A stretch of 11,699 nt of DNA from an uncultured Brevibacterium sp. (GTDB lineage Bacteria > Actinomycetota > Actinomycetes > Actinomycetales > Brevibacteriaceae): NCBI GenBank assembly GCA_902489215.1, contig CABTZE010000053.1, forward strand, positions 1-11,699. Reading direction: 5' to 3'. Below are positions 1 through 7,422 of this stretch, piece after piece. The translations under genes were made by a program, and so were the position numbers. The notes under the pieces are model-generated. The model worked only from the letters and a program-made list of their open reading frames with translations. It ran no database searches and had not been told where the DNA came from. Positions within the stretch are counted from its first letter, which is position 1. Every line of letters begins with the position of its first letter.

Positions 1-98
1 ACGACTCAAGGGCCTGACCCCGATGCAATACCGGAGCCAGACCCTTGAAGCCTCAGCCGCCTAAAATAAAACCAGTCCAACTTTCGGGGGCTAGTTCA
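1..98 (+). mobile_element. Right end of an IS3-family insertion sequence (truncated by window edge)
   Basis: The segment contains the last codons of an IS3-type transposase, then about 34 bp ending in a typical IS3-family terminus. Read outside-in on the minus strand from position 98, the end is TGAACTAGCCCCCGAAAGTT, followed by GGAC. The TG...CA ends and the CCCC..AAAGTTGGAC core are characteristic of IS3-family terminal inverted repeats. The element's body and left end lie outside the window, so completeness and target duplication cannot be judged. Family assignment rests on these short motifs from memory. Confidence 0.75.
2..64 (+). CDS. IS3-family transposase (OrfB-like), C-terminal fragment
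   Basis: The reading frame 2-64 enters from outside the window and gives RLKGLTPMQYRSQTLEASAA, then TAA. The pattern LKGxTPxQYR is the conserved C-terminal tail of IS3-group OrfB/InsF-type DDE transposases, just after the integrase core. Only 20 codons are visible, so catalytic residues cannot be checked and activity is unknown. The match to the terminal repeat that follows directly supports the call. Confidence 0.72.
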   Translation, partial: RLKGLTPMQYRSQTLEASAA

Positions 99-130
99 GT
101 TTGAGCCGATCCCCGGGCGTGGAACGCGGA

Positions 131-164
131 AAGGCCGCGGTGGGCAAACGCCCACCGCGGCCTT
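131..164. terminator. Strong hairpin between the IS end and the transporter gene
   Basis: A perfect 15-bp GC-rich stem (131-145 with 150-164) closes on the loop AAAC. On the plus strand the stem is followed by GTTCTT. On the minus strand the stem itself ends in CCTT and is followed by TCCGCGTTCC, so neither side has a long uninterrupted T tract. It lies 17 bp past the stop codon of the minus-strand transporter gene and 66 bp past the plus-strand transposase stop, so a bidirectional terminator between convergent units is the simplest reading. Confidence 0.7.
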
Positions 165-181
165 GTTCTTATCCGGTGCAG

Positions 182-1582
182 TTAGTGTTCGTGGATCAGT
201 AGGTCATGATCCTTCGATTCCCGGGTCAGGAGGATCGCGATGGCGGAGACGGCTGCGATCGACCCGATGAAGGCGATGACCGGCATCGTGCTCTCTCCAC
301 CGCCGGGCCCGGCGTAGAGGGACGCGACGATCGTCGGGGTGAAGCCGGCACCCAGCAGGGTGGCCAGCTGGTAGCCCAGCGAGGCGCCGGTGTAGCGGGA
401 CTCGGTTCCGAACTGTTCCGCGATGAATGCCGCCAACGGCCCGTAGATCATGCCGTGCAGGGCGAGGGCGATGGTGAACGCTGTGAGGATGACGAGCCAG
501 TTGTCCGCGCGAAGCATCGGAAACATAGGGAACAGGAAGGCGACGTAGAGCACGAGCCCTGCGATCATTACCGGGCGGCGGCCCAGTGCGTCAGAGAGAC
601 GGCCGAACCCGACGACCGTGAAGATGGAGATGACCGAGGCCCACGCGAAGGCGTAGAGGACATCCGACCGGGCCGTTCCTCCGGCCGCGGAGTAGCCGAC
701 CGCGAATGTCGGCAGCAGCACCTGGAGGGCGAAGCCGGCGGCGCCGGCGAACATTGTCAGCAGGAGCGCCTTCGGGCGGCGAAGCACGGAGATCAGCGGC
801 ACCTTCGGCTTGGTCTTTTCCTCAGCCTCGGCCTTGATCATGGCAGCCTGGAAGACCGGCGACTCGGAGACCTTGGAACGGATGATGAGGCCCACGATCA
901 GCAGCAGGAAGGAGACGAGGAACGGTATACGCCAGCCCCAAGAGAGGAACTGCTCCTCGGAGAGCAATGCGGAGACGGCGCCCATCATGAAGGTGCCCAA
1001 CGCGGCGCCAGACGGAGCGCCGGCATTCGTGAAGGACGCAGCGAATCCACGTTTTTTCGTCTCAGAGTGTTCGAGCGCCATTAGGGCTGCGCCGCCCCAT
1101 TCGCCGCCGACCGCAATGCCCTGGAAGATGCGCATAATCACCAGGAGCACCACGCCCCAGATGCCGATCATCTCCGCGGAAGGGATCAAACCGATCGCGG
1201 TGGACGCCAGGCCCATGAGGAGCATGGAGAGCACCAGCATCTTCTTGCGGCCGAGCCGGTCGCCGAAGTGGCCGAAGATCGCCCCGCCCAGCGGGCGGGC
1301 GACGTAACCGGCCGCGAAGGTACCGAAGGCGGCGATGGATCCCGCCAGCGGGTCCGAGGCCGGGAAGAACACGTGCGGGAACACGACGGCGGCCGCGGTG
1401 GCGTACAGCAGGAAGTCGTAGAACTCGATGGTCGAGCCCAGATAGCTGGAGAGGATGACCTTGCGGGACTCGCGGCGGCGCTCCTCGGGGGAGATGTTCA
1501 GCAAGGCATCTACGGTGTCTTGCTTCTCCGCGGTGGATGTGGCCGTGCCGTCGGGACGGCTCTTAGGGGTGACACTGCTCAT
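182..1582 (-). CDS. MFS transporter, metabolite:H+ symporter (MHS) family
   Basis: The product is a 466-residue inner-membrane permease with about 12 hydrophobic segments after a hydrophilic N-terminus of about 40 residues. Family signs: the TM1 motif with acidic residues (TIEFYDFLLY, E54 and D57), the loop 2-3 motif GHFGDRLGRKK at 104-114, GGEWGGA at 159-165, and the repeated motif RLSDALGRRP at 328-337. MHS members (shikimate, citrate, proline/betaine, aromatic acid carriers) import organic acids with protons. I chose the ATG at 1582 because AGAGGT lies just upstream and the preceding 81 codons of the longer open frame are not transporter-like and run into the ligase gene. It follows the ligase gene by 53 bp on the same strand, so the two are probably cotranscribed. 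The substrate is not readable from sequence; an aromatic or carboxylic acid activated by the ligase is an inference. Confidence 0.88.
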   Translation of the reverse strand: MSSVTPKSRPDGTATSTAEKQDTVDALLNISPEERRRESRKVILSSYLGSTIEFYDFLLYATAAAVVFPHVFFPASDPLAGSIAAFGTFAAGYVARPLGGAIFGHFGDRLGRKKMLVLSMLLMGLASTAIGLIPSAEMIGIWGVVLLVIMRIFQGIAVGGEWGGAALMALEHSETKKRGFAASFTNAGAPSGAALGTFMMGAVSALLSEEQFLSWGWRIPFLVSFLLLIVGLIIRSKVSESPVFQAAMIKAEAEEKTKPKVPLISVLRRPKALLLTMFAGAAGFALQVLLPTFAVGYSAAGGTARSDVLYAFAWASVISIFTVVGFGRLSDALGRRPVMIAGLVLYVAFLFPMFPMLRADNWLVILTAFTIALALHGMIYGPLAAFIAEQFGTESRYTGASLGYQLATLLGAGFTPTIVASLYAGPGGGESTMPVIAFIGSIAAVSAIAILLTRESKDHDLLIHEH

Positions 1583-1635
1583 GGCGACCTCTATTTCTCT
1601 CGATCGGGGTGGGTGGGGGAAGGGTTCAGGGGTGT

Positions 1636-3147
1636 TTAGGCGCTCTCTCGCAGCACGGCCTTGCGGATCTTGCCGGTCGTGGTGCGTGGAAGCTCGTCCA
1701 CGAGCCGCACCTGCCCGGGCACCTTGTACTTGGCTAGCAACTCGGCAAGATTGCCGCGGATCTCTTCTGGATCCAACGAGGCGCCGTCCGCTGGCACCAC
1801 GAAGGCTAGGCCTGACTCGCCCCATCGCTCGTTCGGGACGCCGACGACGGCCGCCTCGGCCACGCCGTCCAAGGAGAGCAGGGCGTTCTCCACTTCCGCG
1901 GGGTACACGTTCTCCCCGCCGGAGATGTACATGTCTTTGATGCGGTCCTTGATGGTGAAGTAGCCCTCGTCGTCCCTCACGGCGATGTCGCCGGTGTGGT
2001 ACCAGCCGCCTTCCAGGGCGGCGGCGGAGGCTTCCTCACGGTTCCAGTAGCCCTTCATGACCTGCGGGCCGCGGACCCAGACCTCGCCGGCGGTGCCGTT
2101 GTCCACATCCTCGCCGGTGAGAGGATCCACCAGGCGGACCTCAGTGAAGAAATGCGGGCGGCCGGCAGTTCCGGCATGGGACAGCGCATCGGAGGCCTCC
2201 AGGAGGCAGACGCCGGGGGCGGTCTCCGTCATCCCGAAGCCCTGGACGATCTTCACGCCGCGGTCCTGCCAGAGGCGGATGGAGCGTTCCGGCAACGGGG
2301 AGCCGCCCACCACGACCGAGCGCAGCGAGCTCAGGTCGGCCTCGGCGAAGGCCGGGTCCTGGGAGAGGAAGTCGAGCATCGCGGGAACCATGAAGCTGCC
2401 CGTGACCTTGGAGCGCGAGATCGTTTCCAGTACGTCCTTCGGCCGGAAAGCGCGCTGGATGATGATCCGTCCTCCCATCATGAACGTGGGGATCGTGGTC
2501 ATGTTCAGCCCGGCGATGTGGAACAGCGGGGCCACAGTCAGCATGACTTCGTCCTGGCGGAGGTCGGTGCCGGTGAAAGCGTTCAGGTACTGGAAGGTGA
2601 GGTTGCGGTGGGTGAGCATCGCACCCTTAGGGCGGCCCGTGGTGCCGGAGGTGTACATGATGAGGGCGACGTCGTCGTCGTCGACCTCCGCATCCACCGG
2701 CTCCGCGGAGCCGGCGGCCAGCACCGCCTCGTAGCGTTCGCCGGGGCCGTCTTCACCCTCCACGGCTATCAGCCGCAGGCCGGTGAGGTTGTTGGTCAGG
2801 CGCTCGGCCGTGGGTACCTGGTCGTTGCCGTAGACCACGACGGAGGCGCCGGAGTCTTCCACGATGAACTGCACTTCCGCAGGGGACAGCCGCGGGTTCA
2901 CGAGTACCGAGGTGCCGCCGAGCAAGGTGGTGGCGAAGAACGTCTCCAGTAGAGCGGGATGGTTGAACCCGACGTAGGCGATCCGATCCTTGGCGGTGGC
3001 TCCGCCGGCCACGAGGGCCTGGGCGAGCCGGTCGACGCGGTCTGCGACCTCGCCGTAGGTGCGGGTGGTGCCTTCGAACTCGAAGGCGATGGCTTCGGGA
3101 CGGACCGCGGCGCGGCGGCGAGGATAGGTGCCTACTCCGATGTTCAT
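1636..3147 (-). CDS. Acyl-CoA ligase (AMP-forming, ANL superfamily; FadD / 4-coumarate-CoA ligase-like)
   Basis: This 503-residue enzyme should activate a carboxylic acid with ATP and CoA, releasing AMP and pyrophosphate. All core motifs are present: the phosphate loop YTSGTTGRPKG (165-175), GFGMTE (303-308), YHTGD (383-387, whose Asp binds the ribose), the hinge region from RIKDMYISGG to YPAEVE (402-420), and the C-terminal catalytic lysine K493 in TTTGKIRK. Length is normal for the family. An upstream in-frame TTG at 3186 would add 13 residues, but the ATG at 3147 has TTGGAG seven bases before it and begins where family members usually begin. It leads a two-gene unit with the MHS transporter. 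The acyl substrate (fatty or aromatic) cannot be decided from motifs. The pathway in this window does not itself need a CoA ester, so this may serve a separate carboxylic acid. Confidence 0.88.
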   Translation of the reverse strand: MNIGVGTYPRRRAAVRPEAIAFEFEGTTRTYGEVADRVDRLAQALVAGGATAKDRIAYVGFNHPALLETFFATTLLGGTSVLVNPRLSPAEVQFIVEDSGASVVVYGNDQVPTAERLTNNLTGLRLIAVEGEDGPGERYEAVLAAGSAEPVDAEVDDDDVALIMYTSGTTGRPKGAMLTHRNLTFQYLNAFTGTDLRQDEVMLTVAPLFHIAGLNMTTIPTFMMGGRIIIQRAFRPKDVLETISRSKVTGSFMVPAMLDFLSQDPAFAEADLSSLRSVVVGGSPLPERSIRLWQDRGVKIVQGFGMTETAPGVCLLEASDALSHAGTAGRPHFFTEVRLVDPLTGEDVDNGTAGEVWVRGPQVMKGYWNREEASAAALEGGWYHTGDIAVRDDEGYFTIKDRIKDMYISGGENVYPAEVENALLSLDGVAEAAVVGVPNERWGESGLAFVVPADGASLDPEEIRGNLAELLAKYKVPGQVRLVDELPRTTTGKIRKAVLRESA

Positions 3148-3218
3148 GAAGCTGCTCCAAAGGATGTTCGGGATGGGGACGCTCAAGACGGCCAGAGTGT
3201 GGCCGACATCACAAAACC

Positions 3219-3247
3219 ATGAAATGTCATTTAGTTGAGATTGTCAA
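3219..3247 (-). promoter_or_regulatory. Probable promoter of the ligase-transporter operon
   Basis: Reading on the minus strand, a perfect TTGACA (3247-3242) is followed after 17 bp by TTTCAT (3224-3219, four of six matches to TATAAT). This would start RNA near 3212 and leave a leader of about 65 nt before the ligase ATG. The surroundings are AT-rich relative to the window. The GTATAC palindrome seen before the hpa genes is absent here. Confidence 0.55.
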
Positions 3248-3370
3248 TGGTTGATTTTGTCAGGAGATTCGCGTCAGGTTGAAGATGGATCCCGCGGGTA
3301 GTGATAAGCGCACCTCTCTGGCGGTTATGGCGCTACGGCATGCAGGCACCGCACGTCATAACGGCAAAAA

Positions 3371-3420
3371 GAAACGCCCCCGCGGCGCCTGCAACTATGC
3401 AGGCCGCGCGGGGGCGTTTC
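3371..3420 (-). terminator. Intrinsic terminator of hpaD
   Basis: A long hairpin has arms 3371-3393 and 3398-3420, 21 of 23 positions paired, and the loop ACTA. On the minus strand the stem ends in GCGTTTC and is followed by TTTTTGCC, a good U tract. It lies about 50 bp after the hpaD stop codon and should separate hpaD transcription from the ligase-transporter unit. Confidence 0.9.
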
Positions 3421-3472
3421 GCGGTGGTTCTTGCCGGCTTGAAGCCGGGCTTAGATCCGGTTCAGACCCGGT

Positions 3473-4636
3473 TTAGAGCTGATTTCCGAGCTTGTATTCG
3501 CCCTTCTTCCAGTCCGGCATCTCCTTGTCGTCGTCGCTGCGGGTGTAGGAGAAGCCGTCAGCGCCGATCGTGACCTTCATTTCGGACTCGTCGGAGCGTG
3601 CAACCACTTCCTGTGGGTTGCCGTCGAGGTCGAGCACGAGGGACGCCTCGGTGTACCAGGACGGCACAACTGGGGTGCCCCACCAGTCGCGGCGCTGGTT
3701 GTCGTGCACATCCCAGGTGACAACTGGGTTGTCTGGGTCGCCGGTGTAGTAGTCCTGGGTGTAGATCTCGACGCGGTGGCCGTCTGGGTCACGCAGGTAC
3801 AGGTAGAACGCGTTGGATACGCCGTGACGGCCTGGGCCGCGCTCGATCGCGTCAGACATGCGCAGCGCGCCGAGCTTGTCGCAGATCGCGAGGATGTTGT
3901 GCTTCTCGTGGGTCGAGAACGCGACGTGGTGCATGCGTGGTCCGTCGCCGCCGGTCATCGCGGTGTCGTGCACGGTTGGCTTGCGGCGCATCCATGCTGC
4001 GTAGACGGTGCCCTTGTCATCCTGAATGTCTTCGGTGACGCGGAAGCCGAGGTCCTGCATGTACTTCGCGGCGCGTGGAACATCCGGGGTGACCTGGTTG
4101 AAGTGGTCCAGACGCACCAGCGCGCCTGGGGTGTAGAGGTCGTAGCGCCATGCGAGGCGCTCAACGTGCTCGACGTCGTAGAAGAACTCGTATGGGAAGC
4201 CGAGCGGGTCCTCAACGCGGACCGAATCGCCGATGCCCTTGACGAAGCCGTCCTTCTTGCGTTCAACACGGCAACCGAGCTCCTTGTAGAAAGCCTCCGC
4301 CTTGTCGAGGTCTTCTGGGGAGCGCACGCGGTAGGAGAACGCGGCAACAGCGGCCACATCGCCCTTGCGCAGCACTAGGTTGTGGTGGATGAACTCTTCC
4401 ATCGAGCGCAGGTAGATGGTGTTCTCGTCTTCTTCCGTGACCACGAGGCCGAGGACGTCGACGTAGAACTCGCGGGACTTAGCAAGGTCCGTCACCACGA
4501 TTTCCATGTAGGCGCAACGAAGCACATCTGGCGCTTCTGCCTTAGGGGTTGGGATCGGGTTGTCGGTCTTGACTGGACCTTCCTGGCCTACGTAAAAGCC
4601 GGACGAGGTCTTCTGGCGGTTCACCAGGTTGCTCAT
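3473..4636 (-). CDS. hpaD: Homoprotocatechuate (3,4-dihydroxyphenylacetate) 2,3-dioxygenase
   Basis: This extradiol dioxygenase opens 3,4-dihydroxyphenylacetate to 5-carboxymethyl-2-hydroxymuconate semialdehyde using O2 and a bound Fe(II) or Mn(II). It is a type I (vicinal oxygen chelate) enzyme with two domain halves. Aligned from memory with the 365-residue Brevibacterium fuscum enzyme, every key residue is present at a constant offset of 23: metal ligands H178, H237 and E290 (known as H155, H214, E267), the acid-base H223 (H200), N180 (N157), R266 (R243) and Y280 (Y257). The protein has 387 residues; the extra 23 are N-terminal. That start is supported by a perfect AGGAGG six bases before the ATG. 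Related enzymes use Fe (B. fuscum) or Mn (MndD of Arthrobacter globiformis) with the same ligands, so the metal cannot be told. It has its own operator and promoter just upstream and a terminator downstream, so it is probably a single-gene transcript. Confidence 0.96.
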   Translation of the reverse strand: MSNLVNRQKTSSGFYVGQEGPVKTDNPIPTPKAEAPDVLRCAYMEIVVTDLAKSREFYVDVLGLVVTEEDENTIYLRSMEEFIHHNLVLRKGDVAAVAAFSYRVRSPEDLDKAEAFYKELGCRVERKKDGFVKGIGDSVRVEDPLGFPYEFFYDVEHVERLAWRYDLYTPGALVRLDHFNQVTPDVPRAAKYMQDLGFRVTEDIQDDKGTVYAAWMRRKPTVHDTAMTGGDGPRMHHVAFSTHEKHNILAICDKLGALRMSDAIERGPGRHGVSNAFYLYLRDPDGHRVEIYTQDYYTGDPDNPVVTWDVHDNQRRDWWGTPVVPSWYTEASLVLDLDGNPQEVVARSDESEMKVTIGADGFSYTRSDDDKEMPDWKKGEYKLGNQL

Positions 4637-4642
4637 GTTTGT

Positions 4643-4648
4643 CCTCCT
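4643..4648 (-). promoter_or_regulatory. Ribosome binding site that fixes the hpaD start
   Basis: On the minus strand, AGGAGG lies six bases upstream of the ATG at 4636. It is the strongest Shine-Dalgarno site in the window and argues for the long N-terminus of HpaD. Confidence 0.85.
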
Positions 4649-4691
4649 GAGTTTGAGGTGGTGTGCGCTAGAGCACGTTCCCTTATCTCAA

Positions 4692-4703
4692 ATCGTATAT
4701 GAT
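4692..4703 (-). promoter_or_regulatory. GntR-type operator before hpaD
   Basis: ATCGTATATGAT differs by one base from the palindrome ATCGTATACGAT found in front of three other genes here. On the minus strand its last six bases read TACGAT, a plausible -10 box. TTCCCT stands 17 bp upstream as a weak -35. RNA would start near 4685, about 50 nt before the hpaD ATG. Binding by the GntR protein at 7583-8275 is inferred from the shared motif. Confidence 0.75.
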
Positions 4704-4730
4704 CCGGCGATGGTAGGGAAGCATGAGCAG

Positions 4731-4766
4731 AGAAAAACTAGCCGCCGCATGATTATTCCGATGCGG
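4731..4766 (-). terminator. Possible terminator of the membrane protein gene
   Basis: On the minus strand, downstream of the stop at 4801, CCGCAT pairs with ATGCGG (4766-4761 with 4750-4745) across a 10-base loop. CGGCTAG and TTTTTCTC follow. The stem is short and separated from the T run by about 7 bases, so this is a weak candidate. Confidence 0.35.
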
Positions 4767-4800
4767 TAGTTGCGTTGACCTCGCACGCCGGCCGGTACCG

Positions 4801-5637
4801 CTAGTCTCGCCAGCGGACGGCGCCGGTGAACATGCCCGGCTTATCTGGTGGAGGGCCGATGTGGCCGCGCCGCTTCGCCCACGCAAGCCACACAAGCGAC
4901 GCCGCGTAGGCCGCTAAGCCGCCCAGCGCAATCGGCAACCAGAGCGCTACCGCTGCATCCGCATCGGCGAACTCCTCGTTGAACTTGTGCCACCCCAGAA
5001 AGAGGCCACCGATCAAGGTAACGACGACGCCCGGTATGCCAAGAATGAGTCCGAGCGCGATCGTTTTCCGGCGGGCCGACATGATGAGCAAGTAAAGCAT
5101 CCACGCGGTCGGCCACGTGGCCATCGAAACGGTATAGAGAACGAAAGCCAGCCACGCCGCACCATTCTCCGGGATGAGTGCCACGAGCGAACCCAGTGCG
5201 TGCTGTTCGCGGTGCATGTTCGCGGCAATCAACGCGCATATAGCCATGACCACAACACCGAGGGCCTGCGAGATCACCAGCAACGGGATGTAGCGGGGAC
5301 TCTGCACAATGAAGTTTTGGTCCTTCACACCAGTGGCACGGTTATACACGACATAACAGCCCTGGAGGCCCGCCCACGCGACGAGGATGTAGGCAGGCTC
5401 GACCACGCTCCCGCTGCGCGTGTGGACGCCACCGAACCCGCCGCCCCACACGAATCCCAGCATCGTCAGGCCGGACAAGACCTGAAGCACAAGCATCTTG
5501 ACTATTGCTTTACCCCAGCTGAACTCGGCCCATGCCTTGGCCAGCTTGGGCGATGGTGGTTCCGGCGGGGTGCCGGCGGATGCTCCCGACGACGGCGGCC
5601 CCGGTGGTGGTGACGGCGGCTGGTGTGTAGGTGTCAT
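4801..5637 (-). CDS. Six-helix membrane protein of unknown function
   Basis: I do not recognise a family. The 278-residue protein opens with a proline-, serine- and glycine-rich, presumably cytoplasmic, tail (1-30). About six hydrophobic segments follow: roughly 46-67, 79-98, 115-138, 159-186, 192-214 and 228-254. A short tail ends in positively charged and Pro/Gly residues. No ATP-binding, peptidase or transporter signature is visible. The ATG at 5637 has only a weak AAGG upstream. It lies between hpaE and hpaD on the same strand but carries no GTATAC operator; it could be read through from hpaE across 276 bp or have its own weak promoter. A role in uptake or in sensing the aromatic acid is possible but unsupported. 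It may simply be a neighbour. Confidence 0.75.
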   Translation of the reverse strand: MTPTHQPPSPPPGPPSSGASAGTPPEPPSPKLAKAWAEFSWGKAIVKMLVLQVLSGLTMLGFVWGGGFGGVHTRSGSVVEPAYILVAWAGLQGCYVVYNRATGVKDQNFIVQSPRYIPLLVISQALGVVVMAICALIAANMHREQHALGSLVALIPENGAAWLAFVLYTVSMATWPTAWMLYLLIMSARRKTIALGLILGIPGVVVTLIGGLFLGWHKFNEEFADADAAVALWLPIALGGLAAYAASLVWLAWAKRRGHIGPPPDKPGMFTGAVRWRD

Positions 5638-5913
5638 GAACCTTGTCTACCAAAGATGCAGCGAGCTGAACAGGCCGCACTGGCTTGGGCTGGAACGTTT
5701 CAGGCCGCTCACGCAGGCCGCGCTGGCCGCCGCATCGTGCAATGTCACCCCAACCACCGCATCGTGCGCGTAAAAGGAACTGCCGCCTGCCGCGGCCGAC
5801 TGAAACGTCGGTTCCGCAGCAAGCGGCAGCCAGGCTAGATACCCGTTGCTTGATACCCAGTCGCCGGCGCTCCGCAGGGCTACGTCCCGCGAGGTCACCG
5901 GCCGGGGCAGGTT
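5638..5913. other. Intergenic stretch between hpaE and the membrane protein gene, possible gene remnant
   Basis: This holds no gene I can defend. A minus-strand open frame from a GTG at 5898 to 5647 would give 83 residues, but it has no Shine-Dalgarno site and no recognisable domain. An exact 11-bp repeat, CCGCATCGTGC, occurs at 5730-5740 and 5757-5767, a period of 27 bp (nine codons) that yields HDA twice in that frame. It could be a decayed gene end or non-coding spacer. Confidence 0.3.
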
Positions 5914-7422
5914 TTAGTTTTCCTGCTTACCGAAAACTGGGTTGTGTACCTTGCCGAGGTTGATGTGGACGGCCTGCTGATCGGTGTAGAAGTCGATCGA
6001 ACGGTAGCCGCCTTCGTGGCCGAGGCCAGAGGCCTTGACGCCACCGAATGGGGTGCGCAGGTCACGAACGTTGTTCGAGTTCAGCCACACCATGCCGGCT
6101 TCAACGTTCTGAGCGAAGTTGTGTGCACGCTTCAGATCGTTGGTCCAGATGTATGCGGCGAGGCCGTACTTGGTGTTGTTCGCGAGCTCGAGCGCTTCCT
6201 CTTCGGTGTCGAACGGGGTGATCGCGACGACTGGGCCGAAGATCTCTTCCTGGAAGATGCGGGCGTCAGGGGAGACGTCAGCGAAAACGGTCGGCTGAAC
6301 AAAGTTGCCCTCAGAGAACTCTTCAGGGCGGCCGCCACCAGCTACGAGGCGGGCCTCTTCCTTACCGATTTCGACGTAGGACATGACCTTCTCGAAGTGC
6401 TCAGGGTGCACAATCGCGCCGACCTCGGTGGTCTCATCCGACGGCAGGCCAACCTTGACGCGCTTAGCCTGCGCCGCGTAACGCTCAACGAACTCGTCGT
6501 AGATGCCGCGCTGGACCAGGATGCGGGAGCCTGCGGTGCAGCGCTCGCCGTTGAGGGAGAACACGCCGAAGATGGTCGCGTCGATTGCGGTTTCGAGGTC
6601 CGCGTCTTCAAAGACGACGGCCGGGGACTTGCCGCCGAGCTCCATCGAAAGGCCCTTGAGGAACGGCGCGGCGTTGCCGAAGATGATCTGGCCGGTCTTG
6701 GATTCACCGGTGAAGGAGATCAGCGGAACGTCTGGGTGCTTGACGAGCGAATCACCCGCGAAGCCCTCTTCGCCGTAGCCGTGAACCATGTTGAACACGC
6801 CTGCTGGCAGGCCAGCTTCTTCGAAGATGCCTGGCCACAGCGATGCGGAAAGCGGCGTGAACTCTGCCGGCTTCAGCACCACGGTGTTACCGGTTGCGAT
6901 CGCTGGCGCGAGCTTCCACGATTCGAGCATGAACGGGGTGTTCCACGGCGTGATCAGGCCGGCAACGCCGATCGGCTTGCGGTTGACGTAGTTGATCTGA
7001 CGGCCTGGAACCTTGAACGTGTCATCGTGCTGGGCAACGATCAGGTCAGCGAAGAACCGGAAGTTCTCAGCCGCACGGTGCGCCTGGCCGCGTGCCTGCG
7101 AGATCGGCAGGCCGGTGTCGAAGCACTCCATCGCTGCGAGCTCGTCCGCGCGGGTCTCCACGACGTCCGCGATCTTGTGCAGAATGCGGGAACGCTGGCG
7201 CGGAAGCATGGTTGGCCATGGACCGTTTTCGAAAGCGTCCTTCGCGGCGGCAACCGCAGCATCGATATCTGCGACCTTGCCGGAGGAAGCCTTGATGTAG
7301 GCCTCGTTGGTGACTGGGTTGAGGACGTCGAAGGTGTCGCCGTCGATAGAGTCAACCCACTTGCCGCCGATATAGTGGCGGATCTGATCTGGAAGGTTCT
7401 CCGGGACTGCTTGCTGTGCCAT
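5914..7422 (-). CDS. hpaE: 5-carboxymethyl-2-hydroxymuconate semialdehyde dehydrogenase
   Basis: This 502-residue NAD(P)-dependent aldehyde dehydrogenase should oxidise the ring-cleavage semialdehyde made by HpaD to 5-carboxymethyl-2-hydroxymuconate. Catalytic features are intact: nucleophile C295 in NGERCTAGSR, general base E261 in MELGGKSPA, oxyanion N161 in ITPWNTPF, and the cofactor-contacting K184 in VLKPAEFTP. Length is standard. The frame is open further upstream, but the ATG at 7422 is chosen: it has GAGGAG ten bases before it and the family's usual N-terminus (YIGGKWVDS) follows. Assignment to HpaE rather than another ALDH rests on the neighbouring hpaD, hpaH and hpaI and on the general sequence pattern. 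A perfect operator lies 127 bp upstream, leaving a rather long leader. It may be partly cotranscribed with gntR, whose stop is 160 bp upstream on the same strand. Confidence 0.93.
   Translation of the reverse strand: MAQQAVPENLPDQIRHYIGGKWVDSIDGDTFDVLNPVTNEAYIKASSGKVADIDAAVAAAKDAFENGPWPTMLPRQRSRILHKIADVVETRADELAAMECFDTGLPISQARGQAHRAAENFRFFADLIVAQHDDTFKVPGRQINYVNRKPIGVAGLITPWNTPFMLESWKLAPAIATGNTVVLKPAEFTPLSASLWPGIFEEAGLPAGVFNMVHGYGEEGFAGDSLVKHPDVPLISFTGESKTGQIIFGNAAPFLKGLSMELGGKSPAVVFEDADLETAIDATIFGVFSLNGERCTAGSRILVQRGIYDEFVERYAAQAKRVKVGLPSDETTEVGAIVHPEHFEKVMSYVEIGKEEARLVAGGGRPEEFSEGNFVQPTVFADVSPDARIFQEEIFGPVVAITPFDTEEEALELANNTKYGLAAYIWTNDLKRAHNFAQNVEAGMVWLNSNNVRDLRTPFGGVKASGLGHEGGYRSIDFYTDQQAVHINLGKVHNPVFGKQEN

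Larger units (their letters stand above)
3148..3472. other. Intergenic region between the ligase gene and hpaD
   Basis: This gap of about 325 bp holds the ligase promoter (3219-3247) and the hpaD terminator (3371-3420). Between them (about 3263-3370) I see no convincing gene or RNA. Three TGTCA pentamers (3225-3229, 3242-3246, 3258-3262) sit in and beside the promoter and may be part of a regulator site. Confidence 0.6.

Noticed and set aside
923..934. ACGGTATACGCC, a partial match to the GntR operator within the transporter gene
   Set aside because: Only the GTATACG core matches, it lies inside coding sequence, and no start or promoter is nearby.
206..1084. Long plus-strand open frames across the transporter gene (206-1084, 810-1307, 1268-1639)
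   Set aside because: They lie antisense to a gene with clear transporter motifs, have Arg/Asp/Gly-biased composition typical of shadow frames in high-GC DNA, and no family motifs.
1996..2952. 318-codon plus-strand open frame opposite the ligase gene
   Set aside because: Antisense shadow of an intact ANL-family ligase; composition rich in G, H, R and E, with no domain signs.
3279..3573. Small plus-strand open frames over the hpaD terminator and hpaD 3' end
   Set aside because: They run through the terminator hairpin and into antisense hpaD, with no ribosome site or recognisable protein.
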